Assembly (NCBI GenBank): GCA_030430565.1
Contig: JAUIKS010000019.1
Location: 124,001-188,000, forward strand
Source: Polyangia bacterium
GTDB taxonomy: Bacteria; Myxococcota_A; Polyangia; Nannocystales; Nannocystaceae
Reading direction: 5' to 3'
Length of the DNA: 64,000 nucleotides
Part shown: piece by piece, positions 7,205 to 16,101 of the stretch
Layout of the letters: each line of letters starts with the position of its first letter
How positions within the stretch are numbered: position 1 is the stretch's first letter
Program-made: the position numbers and the translations under genes
Notes under the pieces: generated by a model
Databases searched by the model: none
What the model was told of the DNA's origin: nothing
Seen by the model: only the letters and a program-made list of their open reading frames with translations

Positions 7205-9055
7205 TCAGCTCGCGTCCTCGCCCGCGTCGCCAGCCGCGGCCTCTTTCTGCAGGGCCGAGAAGTACGAGAAGAAGCGCGGGAGCGCCTCTTTGCGCTCGGG
7301 GGGCAGGTAGTTGAAGTTCGAGCCGCGGTCCTGGACCTCCCAGAACTCGCGATCTTTGATGTTGCGCAGCTCCTGCCAGATGCTGCGCAGCAGCTTCTCG
7401 GGCTCGCCCTTGAGATCCTCGGCGATCTGGAACGCGAGGTACTCGGCGCCGGCGTTGAGGTACGAGGTCGCGAGGATGACCTGCGCCACCCGGACGAAGC
7501 GCAGCCCCTTCTCCTTGATCATCGCGTCGTTGGCGTCGGGGTCGACGCGCAGGAACACCGCGAGCAGCTCGTCGTGACACTTGGCGCCGAGCTCGAAGGC
7601 CGTCTCGCAGATCGAGCCCATGTCGTAGGCGACGACGCCGGTGATGAACGCCATGCCGCGGTCGAAGGTGATGCCGCCGTAGTAGCGCATGTGCTTGGCG
7701 ATCTGGACCACGCGGCGCTCGAGCTCGTCCTCCTTCTTCTTGAGCAGCTCGATCGCCTTGCTGTGGGCCGCGTCCTCGCCCTTCTCGGCGAGCTCGCGCT
7801 GCTGCGCCCGGTAGTAGCAGGCGCGATCGAGCATGACCTCGCCGAGCTGACGGTACTGGTGGAGGATGTTGTACGCGGTCCGGATGTCGCTCGCGTTGAT
7901 CGTCGAGCGCATGTAGGTGTTGAAGAACTTGATCGCCAGGTCGAGCGCCGGCATGTCCGAGGCCTCGCTGGCCTTCTGGCCGAGGCGCCGGGTGTCGATC
8001 GCGATCAGGTAGCAGACGTCCTTGATGTGCGCGAGGCCCTCGTTAAAGAGCATCTGGTACTGGCGCATGATCTTCCACTCGAGCCATGTCCTCCGGGACA
8101 CGAGGTCGCCGATCGCCTCGTTGGAGAGCGACACGAAGTCGGGGCTCTGGCGGATCCACTCGGGGATCTCCATCCAGCCCTTGCGCATGCCGGCCTTGGT
8201 CTCGATGTAGACGATCGCGAAGCGGCCGAGGTAGTCGGCCGCGCTCGACGCGATGTTCTTGTCCTTCTGCTGCATCGCGTTGAGGCTGATGTTCGCCAGG
8301 TGCTCGACGGCCTCGATCGTCTGCTGCTTGCGCAGGTCGAGGTTGAGCCCGGCCTTGCCCTTGGTCGGCGTGCAGGCGCGCAGGCCGTCGGCGCTGATGC
8401 GCCCGACGATCTTCTCGGGATCGAGGAAGTCGAAGACGTAGCTGAAGTACGGGAACAGCAGCACCAAGCTCATCGTCATCAGGATCATCGAGAACATGAC
8501 CCCCCAGCGGGGGACGTACTCGCTGACCGCGAAGTTGACCCAGACGACGAAGACCGCGCTGATGACGAAGAAGCCGATGATCAGCACGTTCGTGCGCGCG
8601 CGGAAGAACAGCACCGTGATGTGCGGCGTGAAGCGAGTCGCGGCCAGCTGCACGATGATGCTCGAGACCGTCAGCGCGAGCCCGAGGACCGCGGCCATGA
8701 CCTCGCCGAGGCCGCCCAGCGTGTTGCGGGCCTGGTCTTTGTCCTGGTGGACGAGCGAGTCGATCAGCTGGGCGAAGGTGGGATCCTCCTCGGGGTTGAC
8801 CGCGGTGATCAGGTCCATCCACAGCGAGAGCGCGAAGATGACGCTGGCGACCGTGAGGATCGCGAAGATCGGCGTGCCCCACGCCCGCAGCGGGAGCTTG
8901 AAGGCCTCGTCGGGGTGGACCGCGAGCGCCGTGTGGTTCCAGTCGGCGTTCGCCTCAACGTCCGCCAGGGCCGCGGTGACGGCCGTGACGGGGCGACGTG
9001 GGCCGCCACGCCCGCCCGGTGCGCCCGGGCCACCGCTTCCCGTCGGATTCGCCAC
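7205..9055 (-). CDS. DUF2254-like multi-pass membrane protein
   Basis: 616-residue predicted inner-membrane protein of unknown function. After a Gly/Pro-rich start there are about four transmembrane helices between residues 58 and 210 (first near 'IFAILTVASVIFALSL', then 'VMAAVLGLALTVSSIIVQLAATRF', 'VLIIGFFVISAVFVVWV' and 'MFSMILMTMSLVLLF'). The segment 'TVSSIIVQLAATRFTPHI' resembles the corresponding part of DUF2254 proteins. The remaining 400 residues look cytoplasmic and helical, including a charged coiled-coil near 'ELLKKKEDELERRV'. The start is a GTG with no visible Shine-Dalgarno. It is divergent from coaX across 89 bp. Confidence 0.6.
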   Translation of the reverse strand: MANPTGSGGPGAPGGRGGPRRPVTAVTAALADVEANADWNHTALAVHPDEAFKLPLRAWGTPIFAILTVASVIFALSLWMDLITAVNPEEDPTFAQLIDSLVHQDKDQARNTLGGLGEVMAAVLGLALTVSSIIVQLAATRFTPHITVLFFRARTNVLIIGFFVISAVFVVWVNFAVSEYVPRWGVMFSMILMTMSLVLLFPYFSYVFDFLDPEKIVGRISADGLRACTPTKGKAGLNLDLRKQQTIEAVEHLANISLNAMQQKDKNIASSAADYLGRFAIVYIETKAGMRKGWMEIPEWIRQSPDFVSLSNEAIGDLVSRRTWLEWKIMRQYQMLFNEGLAHIKDVCYLIAIDTRRLGQKASEASDMPALDLAIKFFNTYMRSTINASDIRTAYNILHQYRQLGEVMLDRACYYRAQQRELAEKGEDAAHSKAIELLKKKEDELERRVVQIAKHMRYYGGITFDRGMAFITGVVAYDMGSICETAFELGAKCHDELLAVFLRVDPDANDAMIKEKGLRFVRVAQVILATSYLNAGAEYLAFQIAEDLKGEPEKLLRSIWQELRNIKDREFWEVQDRGSNFNYLPPERKEALPRFFSYFSALQKEAAAGDAGEDAS

Positions 9056-9144
9056 CAGGCTGACGGTATCAGAAGGTTGCCATCGAGGGTTACCCCGGAT
9101 CGCGCCGTGCCGCGCGCGGGTTTCCGGGTTAAAGTGCAGGCGCC

Positions 9145-9981
9145 ATGTTGCTCGCTATTGATGTGGGGAACTCCAACACCTGCGTGGGCGTGTTCGCGGG
9201 TGAGTCCCTGCGCTGTGAATTGCGCTTGAGCACGCGCCGCGAGGCCACCCGCGACGAGGTGGCGATCGCCCTCGAGCGCGCGCTTGCGCTGAGCGGTCTC
9301 GGCTTCACGGACCTGGGCGACGCGGTGATGGCGAGCGTCGTCCCGCCGGTGCTGCCCGCGTGGAAACAAGCGCTCTCGCGCTACGTCGGCCTCGACCCGC
9401 TCGTCATCGGCCCCGGGGTCCGCACGGGCATGCCAATTCGCTACGATCCGCCGCAGGATGTAGGCGCGGATCGGATCGTCTCCTCGGTCGCCGCGTACCA
9501 CCGCTACGGCGGCACAAACGCCATCACGGTCGAGGGGCGCGCGAGCGCGGACGAGGGCCCGCGCGGCGTCGTGGTCGTCGACTTCGGGACCGCGACCACC
9601 TTCGATGTCGTCTCGCCCAAACCGGAGTACCTCGGCGGCGTGATCGCGCCGGGGATCGGCATCAGCGCGGACGCGCTGTTCACCCGGGCTGCCAAGCTGC
9701 CGCGCGTCGACATCGCCAGACCCGCGAGCGTGATCGGCCGCAACACCGTCAACGCGATCCAGTCGGGGCTCGTCTACGGCTACGTGAGCCTGGTCGAGGG
9801 CGTCCTGCAGCGGATCCGCTCCGAGCTGCGGTGGCCCGTCGTCGTCGTCGGCACCGGGGGCTTCGCGGTCGACGTCGCCCGCGAGTCGGGCTGCATCGAG
9901 ATCGTCGACAATTCGCTGGTGCTCGAGGGCCTGCGGCTCGTGCACGCGCGAAACCGCGGCGCCGCCCCGAAGCGCGGGTAG
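9145..9981 (+). CDS. coaX: Type III pantothenate kinase
   Basis: Cytoplasmic first enzyme of coenzyme A synthesis: it phosphorylates pantothenate, with potassium or ammonium dependence in this family. ASKHA-fold signatures are visible: N-terminal phosphate loop DVGNSNT (6-12), GADR (107-110), DFGTATT (146-152), 'GGVIAPGI' (164-171) and a late 'VVVVGTGGFA'. At 278 residues it is slightly long because of an insert of about 15-20 residues (near 122-141) just before the DFGTATT strand. The next gene starts six bases after the stop. Confidence 0.95.
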   Translation: MLLAIDVGNSNTCVGVFAGESLRCELRLSTRREATRDEVAIALERALALSGLGFTDLGDAVMASVVPPVLPAWKQALSRYVGLDPLVIGPGVRTGMPIRYDPPQDVGADRIVSSVAAYHRYGGTNAITVEGRASADEGPRGVVVVDFGTATTFDVVSPKPEYLGGVIAPGIGISADALFTRAAKLPRVDIARPASVIGRNTVNAIQSGLVYGYVSLVEGVLQRIRSELRWPVVVVGTGGFAVDVARESGCIEIVDNSLVLEGLRLVHARNRGAAPKRG

Positions 9982-9987
9982 CCAGGG

Positions 9988-11109
9988 ATGACCGAGGACG
10001 CGACGACGACGAAACCTGCGGGCGCGGAGCGACGTTCTCTCAGGGTGAGCGCGACCTTGGGACGAATCGGCGGGATGCTGCTCGATCCGCGCGGGACGCT
10101 GCTCGAGCTCGGGCCGGACGCGCGCGAGCGCGAGCGCGCCGACCAACATGTCCGCCCCGCCAGGCTCCTCGACGGCTGGATCCTGCTGCTGGTCTACCTG
10201 CTCGGCGCGAAGCTCGTCTTGATCATGGACGCGATCGCCGACGCGCAGGCGCTGCACGGCCTCAGCTCGCTGCAGGCGCTCACGCCGCTGGTGTTCGTCA
10301 TCCTCCCCTGGGTGCTGACCGGATTCGCGCTCGAGATCCTGCTCGGCCGCGCGCTCGACAGCCGAGACGATCTGCTCCGCGTGCCGCTGGTCGTCGTCGC
10401 GCTGCTCGCCGAGGCCAGCTCCCACTTCATGACGCTCCCCGGCCCCGCGTACGCGCCCGATCTGGTAGGCGCCGTCCTGTGCCTCGTGAGCGGTTGGAGC
10501 CTGCGCGATGTCGTGGGCGTTCGCGACGCGCCCCCGCCGGCCGCCCAGCCGGCGGCGCGCCCCCCCGTGTTCGCGCTGCTCGCCCGCATCGCCGGGCTGC
10601 TGCTGTGCGTGCTGTTCCTCGTCAACTTCGCGCGTCAGGTTCACGTGGTCCGCCGCGACTGGACCGAGATGGCGCCGGTCAGCCGCGGCGAGGCGGTGCC
10701 GGCGTTCGAAATCCCGCGGCGGGGCGGCGGCGTGCTCGCGGATCACCACCTCAAGGGCAAGATCAGCGTGCTGGTGTTCTGGACCACCTGGTGCGGGAAT
10801 TGTGACGCTGAGATGCCCGGCCTCGCGAGCCTGCACGAGCGCTTCGCCGCGCAGAACGTCGAGATCATCGCGGTCAACTGCGACCGCGGAAATCAGCGTT
10901 TAAAGGTCCGAGAGTACGAGACAAGCCGCCCGCTGCCGTTCACGGTGGCCTACGACGACGGCCGCGTGCGCTCGGCGATGCGCGTCAAAATGTACCCGCA
11001 CACCGTCATCGTCGACGGCGAGGGCACGGTCCGCTACGTCCACCTCGGGACGGTCCGCGAGGGCACGCTGGCGAGCGAGATCCGAGCGCTCCTGCGCGAG
11101 GGCGACTAG
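9988..11109 (+). CDS. Multi-pass membrane protein with C-terminal TlpA-like thioredoxin domain
   Basis: 373-residue protein. The N-terminal half has about five hydrophobic segments (roughly 62-82, 97-119, 131-147, 158-172, 194-214) reminiscent of Yip1-type membrane domains. The C-terminal half (235-373) is a TlpA/ResA-type thioredoxin: 'VPAFEIPRRGG', the active site WCGNC at 268-272 followed by 'DAEMPGL', the 'IIAVNCDRG' strand and the cis-proline 'MYPHTVIVDGEG'. It probably acts as a membrane-bound thiol-disulphide reductant on the periplasmic side. It is separated from coaX by only six bases, with CAGGG before the ATG. Confidence 0.85.
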   Translation: MTEDATTTKPAGAERRSLRVSATLGRIGGMLLDPRGTLLELGPDARERERADQHVRPARLLDGWILLLVYLLGAKLVLIMDAIADAQALHGLSSLQALTPLVFVILPWVLTGFALEILLGRALDSRDDLLRVPLVVVALLAEASSHFMTLPGPAYAPDLVGAVLCLVSGWSLRDVVGVRDAPPPAAQPAARPPVFALLARIAGLLLCVLFLVNFARQVHVVRRDWTEMAPVSRGEAVPAFEIPRRGGGVLADHHLKGKISVLVFWTTWCGNCDAEMPGLASLHERFAAQNVEIIAVNCDRGNQRLKVREYETSRPLPFTVAYDDGRVRSAMRVKMYPHTVIVDGEGTVRYVHLGTVREGTLASEIRALLREGD

Positions 11110-11274
11110 CCAAAGCGCCCGCGCGGAGCGACCGGCGCCGGGGATCGACGGAATCTACAGAAATCCGCAGACGTTTTGCATGATCTCGCGGCGCGGCCCG
11201 TCCATGAAAAACAAGACCCTGCCGGCCGACCGCCGTGGTTCCTGGTTTACCAGCTTGATACAAAGGATCCCGTG

Positions 11275-12168
11275 ATGCCATCCATGCTCCGTCGTCTCCT
11301 CGCCCCCATCGCCCTCGCGGTGCCCTTCGCCGGCTTGCTCGCCGCGCCTCAGCTCGCGCACGCGACGAGCCTCGCGGCCTGCGGTGATATCCACATCGAG
11401 GCCGAGGCGCAGTGCGAGCTGATGGTCGAGGGCGGCTGCGAGGTGCAGTGCGAGCCGGTGAACCTCCGAGCTGCCTGCGCCGCCGAGCTGCAGGTCAACT
11501 GTGACACCGAGTGCGCCCCGCCCATGCTCGACGTGGAGTGCACGGGCTCCTGCGAGGCCTCCTGCATGGCCGAGTGCACCCCGGGCGAGTTCAACTGCGA
11601 GGCCCACTGCGGCGGCCAGTGCGAGGCGAGCTGCTCCGCGAGCTGCGAGGCCGAGGCCAGCGGCAGCGAGGCCCGCGCCGAGTGCGAGGCGAGCTGTCAG
11701 GCCAACTGCAACTTCGAGTGTGGCGGGAGCTGCGAGGCCGACCCGCCCGAGTGCGAAGCTGGCTGTCAGGCCAGCTGCGAGGGTCAGTGCACGGCCGAGC
11801 TCAGCGGCGGCTGCCAGATCGACTGCCAGTCCCAGAGCTACGCCGAGTGCTACGTCGACCTCGAGGGCGGCTGCAAGGCGGAGTGTCAGAAGCCCGACGG
11901 CGCGCTGTTCTGCGACGGGCAGTGGATCGATCACAACAACAACCTCGACAAGTGCGTCGACGCGCTCAAGGCCCTGTTCGAGATCGAGGTCGAGGGCTAC
12001 GCCTACGCCGAGTGTGACAACGGCACCTGCGAGGCCGGAGCCGGCGGCGCGATCTCCTGCGCCTGCACCTCCAGCGATGACGAGCAGAACGGCACGGGCG
12101 CCGCGCTCGCGCTCCTGCTGGGCATCGGGCTGATCGAGGCGCGCCGCCGCCGGTACGCGAAGGCGTAG
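11275..12168 (+). CDS. Secreted cysteine-rich repeat protein with C-terminal membrane anchor
   Basis: 297-residue predicted surface protein of unknown function. A signal peptide (residues 1-26, ending 'LAHA') is followed by about 200 residues with some 36 cysteines. Most are spaced C-x3-C in short repeats of the type 'CEASCxAxC', with almost no other conserved residues and many Glu. The C-terminus is 'NGTGAALALLLGIGLIEARRRR', a hydrophobic helix followed by an Arg cluster. It resembles the myxobacterial MYXO-CTERM sorting tail, although the usual Cys next to the helix is displaced. The ATG at 11275 has AAAGG upstream; an upstream extension of the frame lacks a signal sequence. It is a single-gene unit ending at a strong terminator. 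Confidence 0.75.
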   Translation: MPSMLRRLLAPIALAVPFAGLLAAPQLAHATSLAACGDIHIEAEAQCELMVEGGCEVQCEPVNLRAACAAELQVNCDTECAPPMLDVECTGSCEASCMAECTPGEFNCEAHCGGQCEASCSASCEAEASGSEARAECEASCQANCNFECGGSCEADPPECEAGCQASCEGQCTAELSGGCQIDCQSQSYAECYVDLEGGCKAECQKPDGALFCDGQWIDHNNNLDKCVDALKALFEIEVEGYAYAECDNGTCEAGAGGAISCACTSSDDEQNGTGAALALLLGIGLIEARRRRYAKA

Positions 12169-12194
12169 CGGCTGGCTGCACCCACAACGCTTGA

Positions 12195-12232
12195 GACGGG
12201 CGAGGCCACGCGGCCTCGCTCGTCGTGTTTTT
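12195..12232 (+). terminator. Rho-independent terminator
   Basis: A 13-bp stem (12195-12207 with 12212-12224, one G-U wobble) closes on a four-base loop and is followed by GTGTTTTTG. It lies 27 bp after the stop of the cysteine-rich gene and is the strongest terminator seen in the window. Confidence 0.8.
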
Positions 12233-12348
12233 GCGACCACCGCTGTGGAGCTGAGGAGGAACGAGGATGGCCCGCGAAGCCGCTGTCGCACGCGGGGCTG
12301 GTCATGCACTACCTGATGGGCTGATGGGCTGGCCCGCAGCGAGTCTGA

Positions 12349-13296
12349 CTACGGAGGGGTGATCTCGCAGACGAAGCGACGCTCGGCGTTGTTGTCCTTG
12401 CTCCACCACTCGCCCATATCCTCGAGCGCCATGGAGTTATCGAACAGCCCTTCGGGCTCGCCGTTGGTCCAGTTCTGGTAGCCGTCTTCGACTTTCTGAC
12501 CGTCGACCCAGTACCAGTTATTGTTGTTGCGGCGCCCGCCGAGCCACCAACTCCCCGGCTGGACCTTGAAGGCCTCGACGAACACGAAGTCGTTCTCGGC
12601 CTGGTCCTCGATGATCACGAGATCGCCGCCCCGCCACTCGCAGTCCTCGCGCGCCGGCTCCCAGTCGCGCTCAAATTCGCAGAACGTGTAGAAGCGCTCG
12701 TCGTAGGTCGCGAGCACGCACCCGTGACACGCGACGTTGGCGGGCGACCACTCGTCGGTGAGGCTGTTGCAATTGTTGTCCTCGTCGTCGCAGATCTCGT
12801 CGACCCCGGGGCTGATCGCGTCGTTGTTGTCGTCGCAGTCGCCGGGCTTGTCGGCGTGGCCGTCCAGCGGCTCGCAGGACTCGACCGGCTCGCCGGCGCC
12901 GTAGCCGTCGTTGTCGCCGTCGGGGTACCACGGGGTGGCGGCGCAGCCGGTGGTCTCGGGGGCGGTCGTGGAGCTCGTGGTGGTGACGCCCGTGGACGCG
13001 TCGCTCGTCGACGGCGTCCCCGTCGTCGGCGCGCCGGTCGAGCTGGTCGAGCCGGTCGCGCCGTCGGTCGCGCCGGACCCCGAGCTGGAGCCGCCGCTGG
13101 TCGTGGCCTCGGTCGCGCCCTCGGTCGCGCCCCCGGAGGCGTCGTCGGTCTCGCTGCCCGAGTCGTCGCCGCCCGTGCCGCCGCCGCCGCCGCCGCCGGC
13201 TGAGGAGAACGAGCAGGCGACGTTGAGGCTGAACGACAGGACCGCGGCGAGACCAGCAACTGTCCCTAACAACACATCGGTTCGCGCTCGCCTCAT
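12349..13296 (-). CDS. Lipoprotein with MopE-like repeat and C-type lectin-like domain (copy 2)
   Basis: Predicted 315-residue outer-surface lipoprotein. The signal peptide ends in a lipobox-like 'SLNVAC'. A Gly/Ser/Thr-rich linker of about 90 residues follows. Next comes an Asp-rich MopE-type metal-binding motif ('WYPDGDNDGYG', 'DCDDNNDAISPG', 'EICDDEDNNC'). A C-type lectin-like domain occupies about the last 130 residues ('CEWRGGDLVII', 'WWLGGR', 'YQNWTNGEPEG', final 'RRFVCEI'). Such modules usually bind calcium and glycans or proteins. The ATG at 13296 is preceded by AGGAG and GAGG; the longer GTG start at 13317 is less likely. It lies 28 bp downstream of a paralogue, so the two are probably co-expressed. 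Confidence 0.85.
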   Translation of the reverse strand: MRRARTDVLLGTVAGLAAVLSFSLNVACSFSSAGGGGGGGTGGDDSGSETDDASGGATEGATEATTSGGSSSGSGATDGATGSTSSTGAPTTGTPSTSDASTGVTTTSSTTAPETTGCAATPWYPDGDNDGYGAGEPVESCEPLDGHADKPGDCDDNNDAISPGVDEICDDEDNNCNSLTDEWSPANVACHGCVLATYDERFYTFCEFERDWEPAREDCEWRGGDLVIIEDQAENDFVFVEAFKVQPGSWWLGGRRNNNNWYWVDGQKVEDGYQNWTNGEPEGLFDNSMALEDMGEWWSKDNNAERRFVCEITPP

Positions 13297-13324
13297 GTCC
13301 TCGTCGCTCCTGTTCACGTTGACC

Positions 13325-14260
13325 TCACGGCTTCCACGGGCGCTCGCACAGCGGCCGCGTCGCGCCGACGAGCGTGCCGACCTCGCAGTCCGTGTCGTGC
13401 CACTCGCCCTTCACCGGCGAGTTCGCGCCGCCGAACACGACGCAGTCCTCGTCGCCGTTGTTGCCGACGCCGTCGTCGGGCTGCGACCAGGCCCAGCGCT
13501 CATCGTCCGCGGGCAGCGGCGCGCCGTCGTGCCAGCGGAACTCGCCCTCGTCCTCGAGGTCGCTCGCGCCGATCCACCACTCGCCGGCGCGGACCTGCAG
13601 CTCGGCCCGGAGGAACTCGAACTCCGCCTGGTCCTCGATGATCACCAGATCGCCGCCGCGCTCGACGCAGCGCGCGCGCGCCTTCTCCCAGCTCGTGTCG
13701 CCGTCGCAGAAGGCGTACTGCGAGTCACCCCACGCGCGCAGCGAGCAGTCGCCGCACTCGTCGTTGGTCGCGGCGAACTCGTCGACCTGACCGTCACAGT
13801 CGTTGTCGGCCTGGTCACAGATCTCGTTGGCGCTCGGGTGCACCGCGAACGCGTCGTCGTCGCAGTCATCGTCGTTCTCAACATGCCCGGCGGGCGGCTC
13901 GCAGGCGCTCACGGGCGCGCCCGCGCCGAAGCCATCGCCGTCGCCGTCGGGGTACCAGTCGAGCGGGGTGCAGCCGGTGGTCTCGCCGCCCGTTGAGGCC
14001 GGCGCGGCCGTCGTGGCCGTCGTCGTCGACGTCGTCTCGGCGCCGCCGGACCCCGAGCCGCTGCCCCCCGTGCCCTCGGCGCTGGTCGCCACGAGCGAGG
14101 TCGCGCCGGGGTCGGGCGCGCCGGTGGTGTCGGCGCCCTCGCTCGTCTCGCCGGCCCCGAGCCCGTCGGAGTGAAAGACGCAGGCGCTCGCGCCCGCGCT
14201 CGTCATCACGACGATCGTGGCGAGCGCGCCGATCGAACGAGTTCGCCCCGTGATACCCAT
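13325..14260 (-). CDS. Lipoprotein with MopE-like repeat and C-type lectin-like domain (copy 1)
   Basis: Paralogue of the next gene, with the same order of parts. A signal peptide precedes a cysteine at 'GASACVF', then a Thr/Ser/Gly-rich linker and an Asp-rich repeat ('WYPDGDGDGFG', 'DDDCDDDAFAVHPS', 'EICDQADNDCDGQVDE'). The C-type lectin-like domain contains 'CVERGGDLVIIEDQAE', 'WWIGASD', 'DEDCVVFGG' and a terminal 'RPLCERPW'. The identical 'RGGDLVIIEDQAE' block in both copies supports a tandem duplication, while linkers and ligand-loop regions differ. The start was placed at the ATG 14260, just before the hydrophobic segment; an in-frame upstream start at 14296 adds only 12 non-signal residues. 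Confidence 0.85.
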   Translation of the reverse strand: MGITGRTRSIGALATIVVMTSAGASACVFHSDGLGAGETSEGADTTGAPDPGATSLVATSAEGTGGSGSGSGGAETTSTTTATTAAPASTGGETTGCTPLDWYPDGDGDGFGAGAPVSACEPPAGHVENDDDCDDDAFAVHPSANEICDQADNDCDGQVDEFAATNDECGDCSLRAWGDSQYAFCDGDTSWEKARARCVERGGDLVIIEDQAEFEFLRAELQVRAGEWWIGASDLEDEGEFRWHDGAPLPADDERWAWSQPDDGVGNNGDEDCVVFGGANSPVKGEWHDTDCEVGTLVGATRPLCERPWKP

Positions 14261-14445
14261 CACGGCGACAGTAGACGATCGCGCGAATTCGTCCAAGTCT
14301 ACGCCGGCGCGATCACGCGACGCGGCGCGATCGGTGTAGGTGCAAGGGGCGCCGGAGGAGATCTCTCGAGCGCGCTCAATCGCGCGAGACCTCGACCTGT
14401 CCGCCCGTGCGGGCGTTCTGCGCGGAGTCCGGTACCATCTGTGGG

Positions 14446-15228
14446 ATGCGTATCGTCCGGCGAAGTCTATTCATCACGGCCTGTGGCCTCGGCCTCATGA
14501 TCCCGCTCGCCTGCCAACCAGCGACGAGCACCCAGCCGCCTCCTGACTCGTCCGCGACGCCGACGTCTCCATCACAGCCGGGCGAGCCTGGAGCCGCGAC
14601 CGCGCCCGACGCGGGCGCGCCGACCGACGCGACCGCGGACGACAGCGCGGGCGCGACGCCCGAAGCCGGCGGAGCTGGAGATAGTGGTGATGGCGAGACC
14701 CCGGCCGACAACAGCGCTGGGCTCTCGCCGGCGACAACCCAGGAAGAGGCGCACGTATCGCGCTCGGTCGGCGTGGAGGGAGGCGTGACGATCCTGTGGC
14801 CGCGGATCATCCCCCGCGACATCGTCCCGGAGAACAGCGACCTCGCGGCCGCGCTGCAGAAGCACGTGCGCCACGTCGTCGAGAAGAACCTCCCCGGGCG
14901 CCAGATCGACTTCCGCCCCGAGCCCGAGCGCGTGTGTCCGCGTCAGGGCTGTAAGTCGATGAGCGTGGGCACCCTGCTCTCGCGCCACAAGCAGGGCTGC
15001 CTGGTGCTGGCCCTGATCTCGCGACCGGGGCAGTCGCCGGTGAAGATCGTGCCGTGGGCCGGCAACGTGAAGCTCAAGAACGACACGGTGGGCTTTCGCG
15101 AGTACCCGGAGGAGCAGATCACCGTGGCCGACTACATCCCGTGCAGCTCGCTGCTCTCGACGATGGACAAGAAGGAGCCCGAGGTCGCCGAGGCGCTCAA
15201 GGACGCCGCGCCCCCGGTCTCACAGTAA
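14446..15228 (+). CDS. Lipoprotein of unknown function
   Basis: 260-residue predicted lipoprotein: signal peptide with 'LMIPLAC' lipobox, then an Ala/Pro/Ser/Thr-rich spacer of about 75 residues. A compact domain follows (about 105-250) containing two cysteines in 'VCPRQGCKSMSVG' and further ones in 'KQGCLVL' and 'IPCSSLL'. I do not recognise the domain. The ATG at 14446 is the closest start to the signal sequence. It is convergent with map, four bases between the stops. Confidence 0.7.
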   Translation: MRIVRRSLFITACGLGLMIPLACQPATSTQPPPDSSATPTSPSQPGEPGAATAPDAGAPTDATADDSAGATPEAGGAGDSGDGETPADNSAGLSPATTQEEAHVSRSVGVEGGVTILWPRIIPRDIVPENSDLAAALQKHVRHVVEKNLPGRQIDFRPEPERVCPRQGCKSMSVGTLLSRHKQGCLVLALISRPGQSPVKIVPWAGNVKLKNDTVGFREYPEEQITVADYIPCSSLLSTMDKKEPEVAEALKDAAPPVSQ

Positions 15229-15232
15229 GTCC

Positions 15233-16012
15233 TCAAGGACAGTTGAGCTCGAGCGCGACCGGCTGGGCCGTCAACACCTCGCGGCCCGACTCGGTGACGA
15301 GGACCGTGTGTTCGAACTGCGCCGAGGGTGATCCGTCGGCGGTGACGACCGTCCAGCCGTCGTCGAGCAGCGAGAGCGCGGGCCAGCCGATCGTGAGCAT
15401 CGGCTCGATCGTGATCGCCATGCCCGCGCGCAGCCGCAGGCCGCGGCCGCGACGGCCGGTGTGGGGCACGTGCGGCGGCATGTGCATCGCGCGACCGATC
15501 CCGTGGCCGCCGTAGTCACGGACGACGCCGAAGCCCTCGGCCCGCGCGAGCGCCTCGACGGCCGCGCCGATGTCACCGAGGCGGGCGCCGGCGCGGACCT
15601 CGGCGACGCCGGCGGCGAGGCAGCGACGCGTGGCCTCGACGAGCGCGCGGCGCTCCGCGTCGACAGGGCCGATCAGGAAGGTCGCGGAGGTGTCGCCGTG
15701 GAAGCCCGCGTGCTCGCTGGTGACATCGACGTTGATGATGTCGCCGGGCGCGAGCCGCTCGGTCGCGCGCGGGATCCCGTGGCAGACGACGTGGTTCCGG
15801 CTCGTGCACACGGCCGCCGGGAAGCCCTTGTAGCCGAGCTGGCTCGGCCGAGCCTCGCGCCGCGCGGTGTCCTCCCGGACCCAGCGATCGATGTCCGCCG
15901 TGCTCACGCCGCTGCGCAGGCGCGCGCCGACGTGGGCGAGCGTCGCCGCGGCCACTCGGCCCGCGGCGCGCATGCCCGCGCGCTCGCGCTCGTCGTGGAT
16001 ATAGACCGCCAT
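15233..16012 (-). CDS. map: Type I methionine aminopeptidase
   Basis: Cytoplasmic dinuclear metalloprotease that removes the initiator methionine from new proteins. The 259 residues fit type Ia enzymes. The five metal ligands are all visible in order: Asp in 'INVDVTSEHAGFHGD' (two aspartates), His in 'YGGHGIGRAMH', Glu in 'AITIEPML' and Glu in 'AQFEHTVLV'. The substrate-pocket histidine lies in 'NHVVCHGIP'. The gene stands alone, divergent from a LysR-type gene; an ATAC-N7-GTAT site lies in the 89-bp gap. Confidence 0.96.
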   Translation of the reverse strand: MAVYIHDERERAGMRAAGRVAAATLAHVGARLRSGVSTADIDRWVREDTARREARPSQLGYKGFPAAVCTSRNHVVCHGIPRATERLAPGDIINVDVTSEHAGFHGDTSATFLIGPVDAERRALVEATRRCLAAGVAEVRAGARLGDIGAAVEALARAEGFGVVRDYGGHGIGRAMHMPPHVPHTGRRGRGLRLRAGMAITIEPMLTIGWPALSLLDDGWTVVTADGSPSAQFEHTVLVTESGREVLTAQPVALELNCP

Positions 16013-16049
16013 CGCGATCCAGGTTGTGCAGCCCGCGCGCGCGCGTCCA

Positions 16050-16064
16050 ATACCAAATTTGTAT
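16050..16064. promoter_or_regulatory. LysR-type (T-N11-A) operator
   Basis: ATACCAAATTTGTAT is an interrupted palindrome with the exact form ATAC-N7-GTAT, the consensus described for LysR-type regulators such as CatM/BenM and ClcR. It lies between map (minus) and the LysR-type gene (plus), 38 bp before the latter's ATG, in the position expected for autoregulation and possibly control of map. Confidence 0.6.
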
Positions 16065-16101
16065 CGAGCTCGACTCGACGTCGCGCGATACCATCGAGGC
16101 G

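Noticed and set aside
7166..9229. 687-codon plus-strand open frame
   Set aside because: Antisense to the DUF2254-like gene; composition dominated by Asp/Glu/Arg/His/Val with no protein family features.
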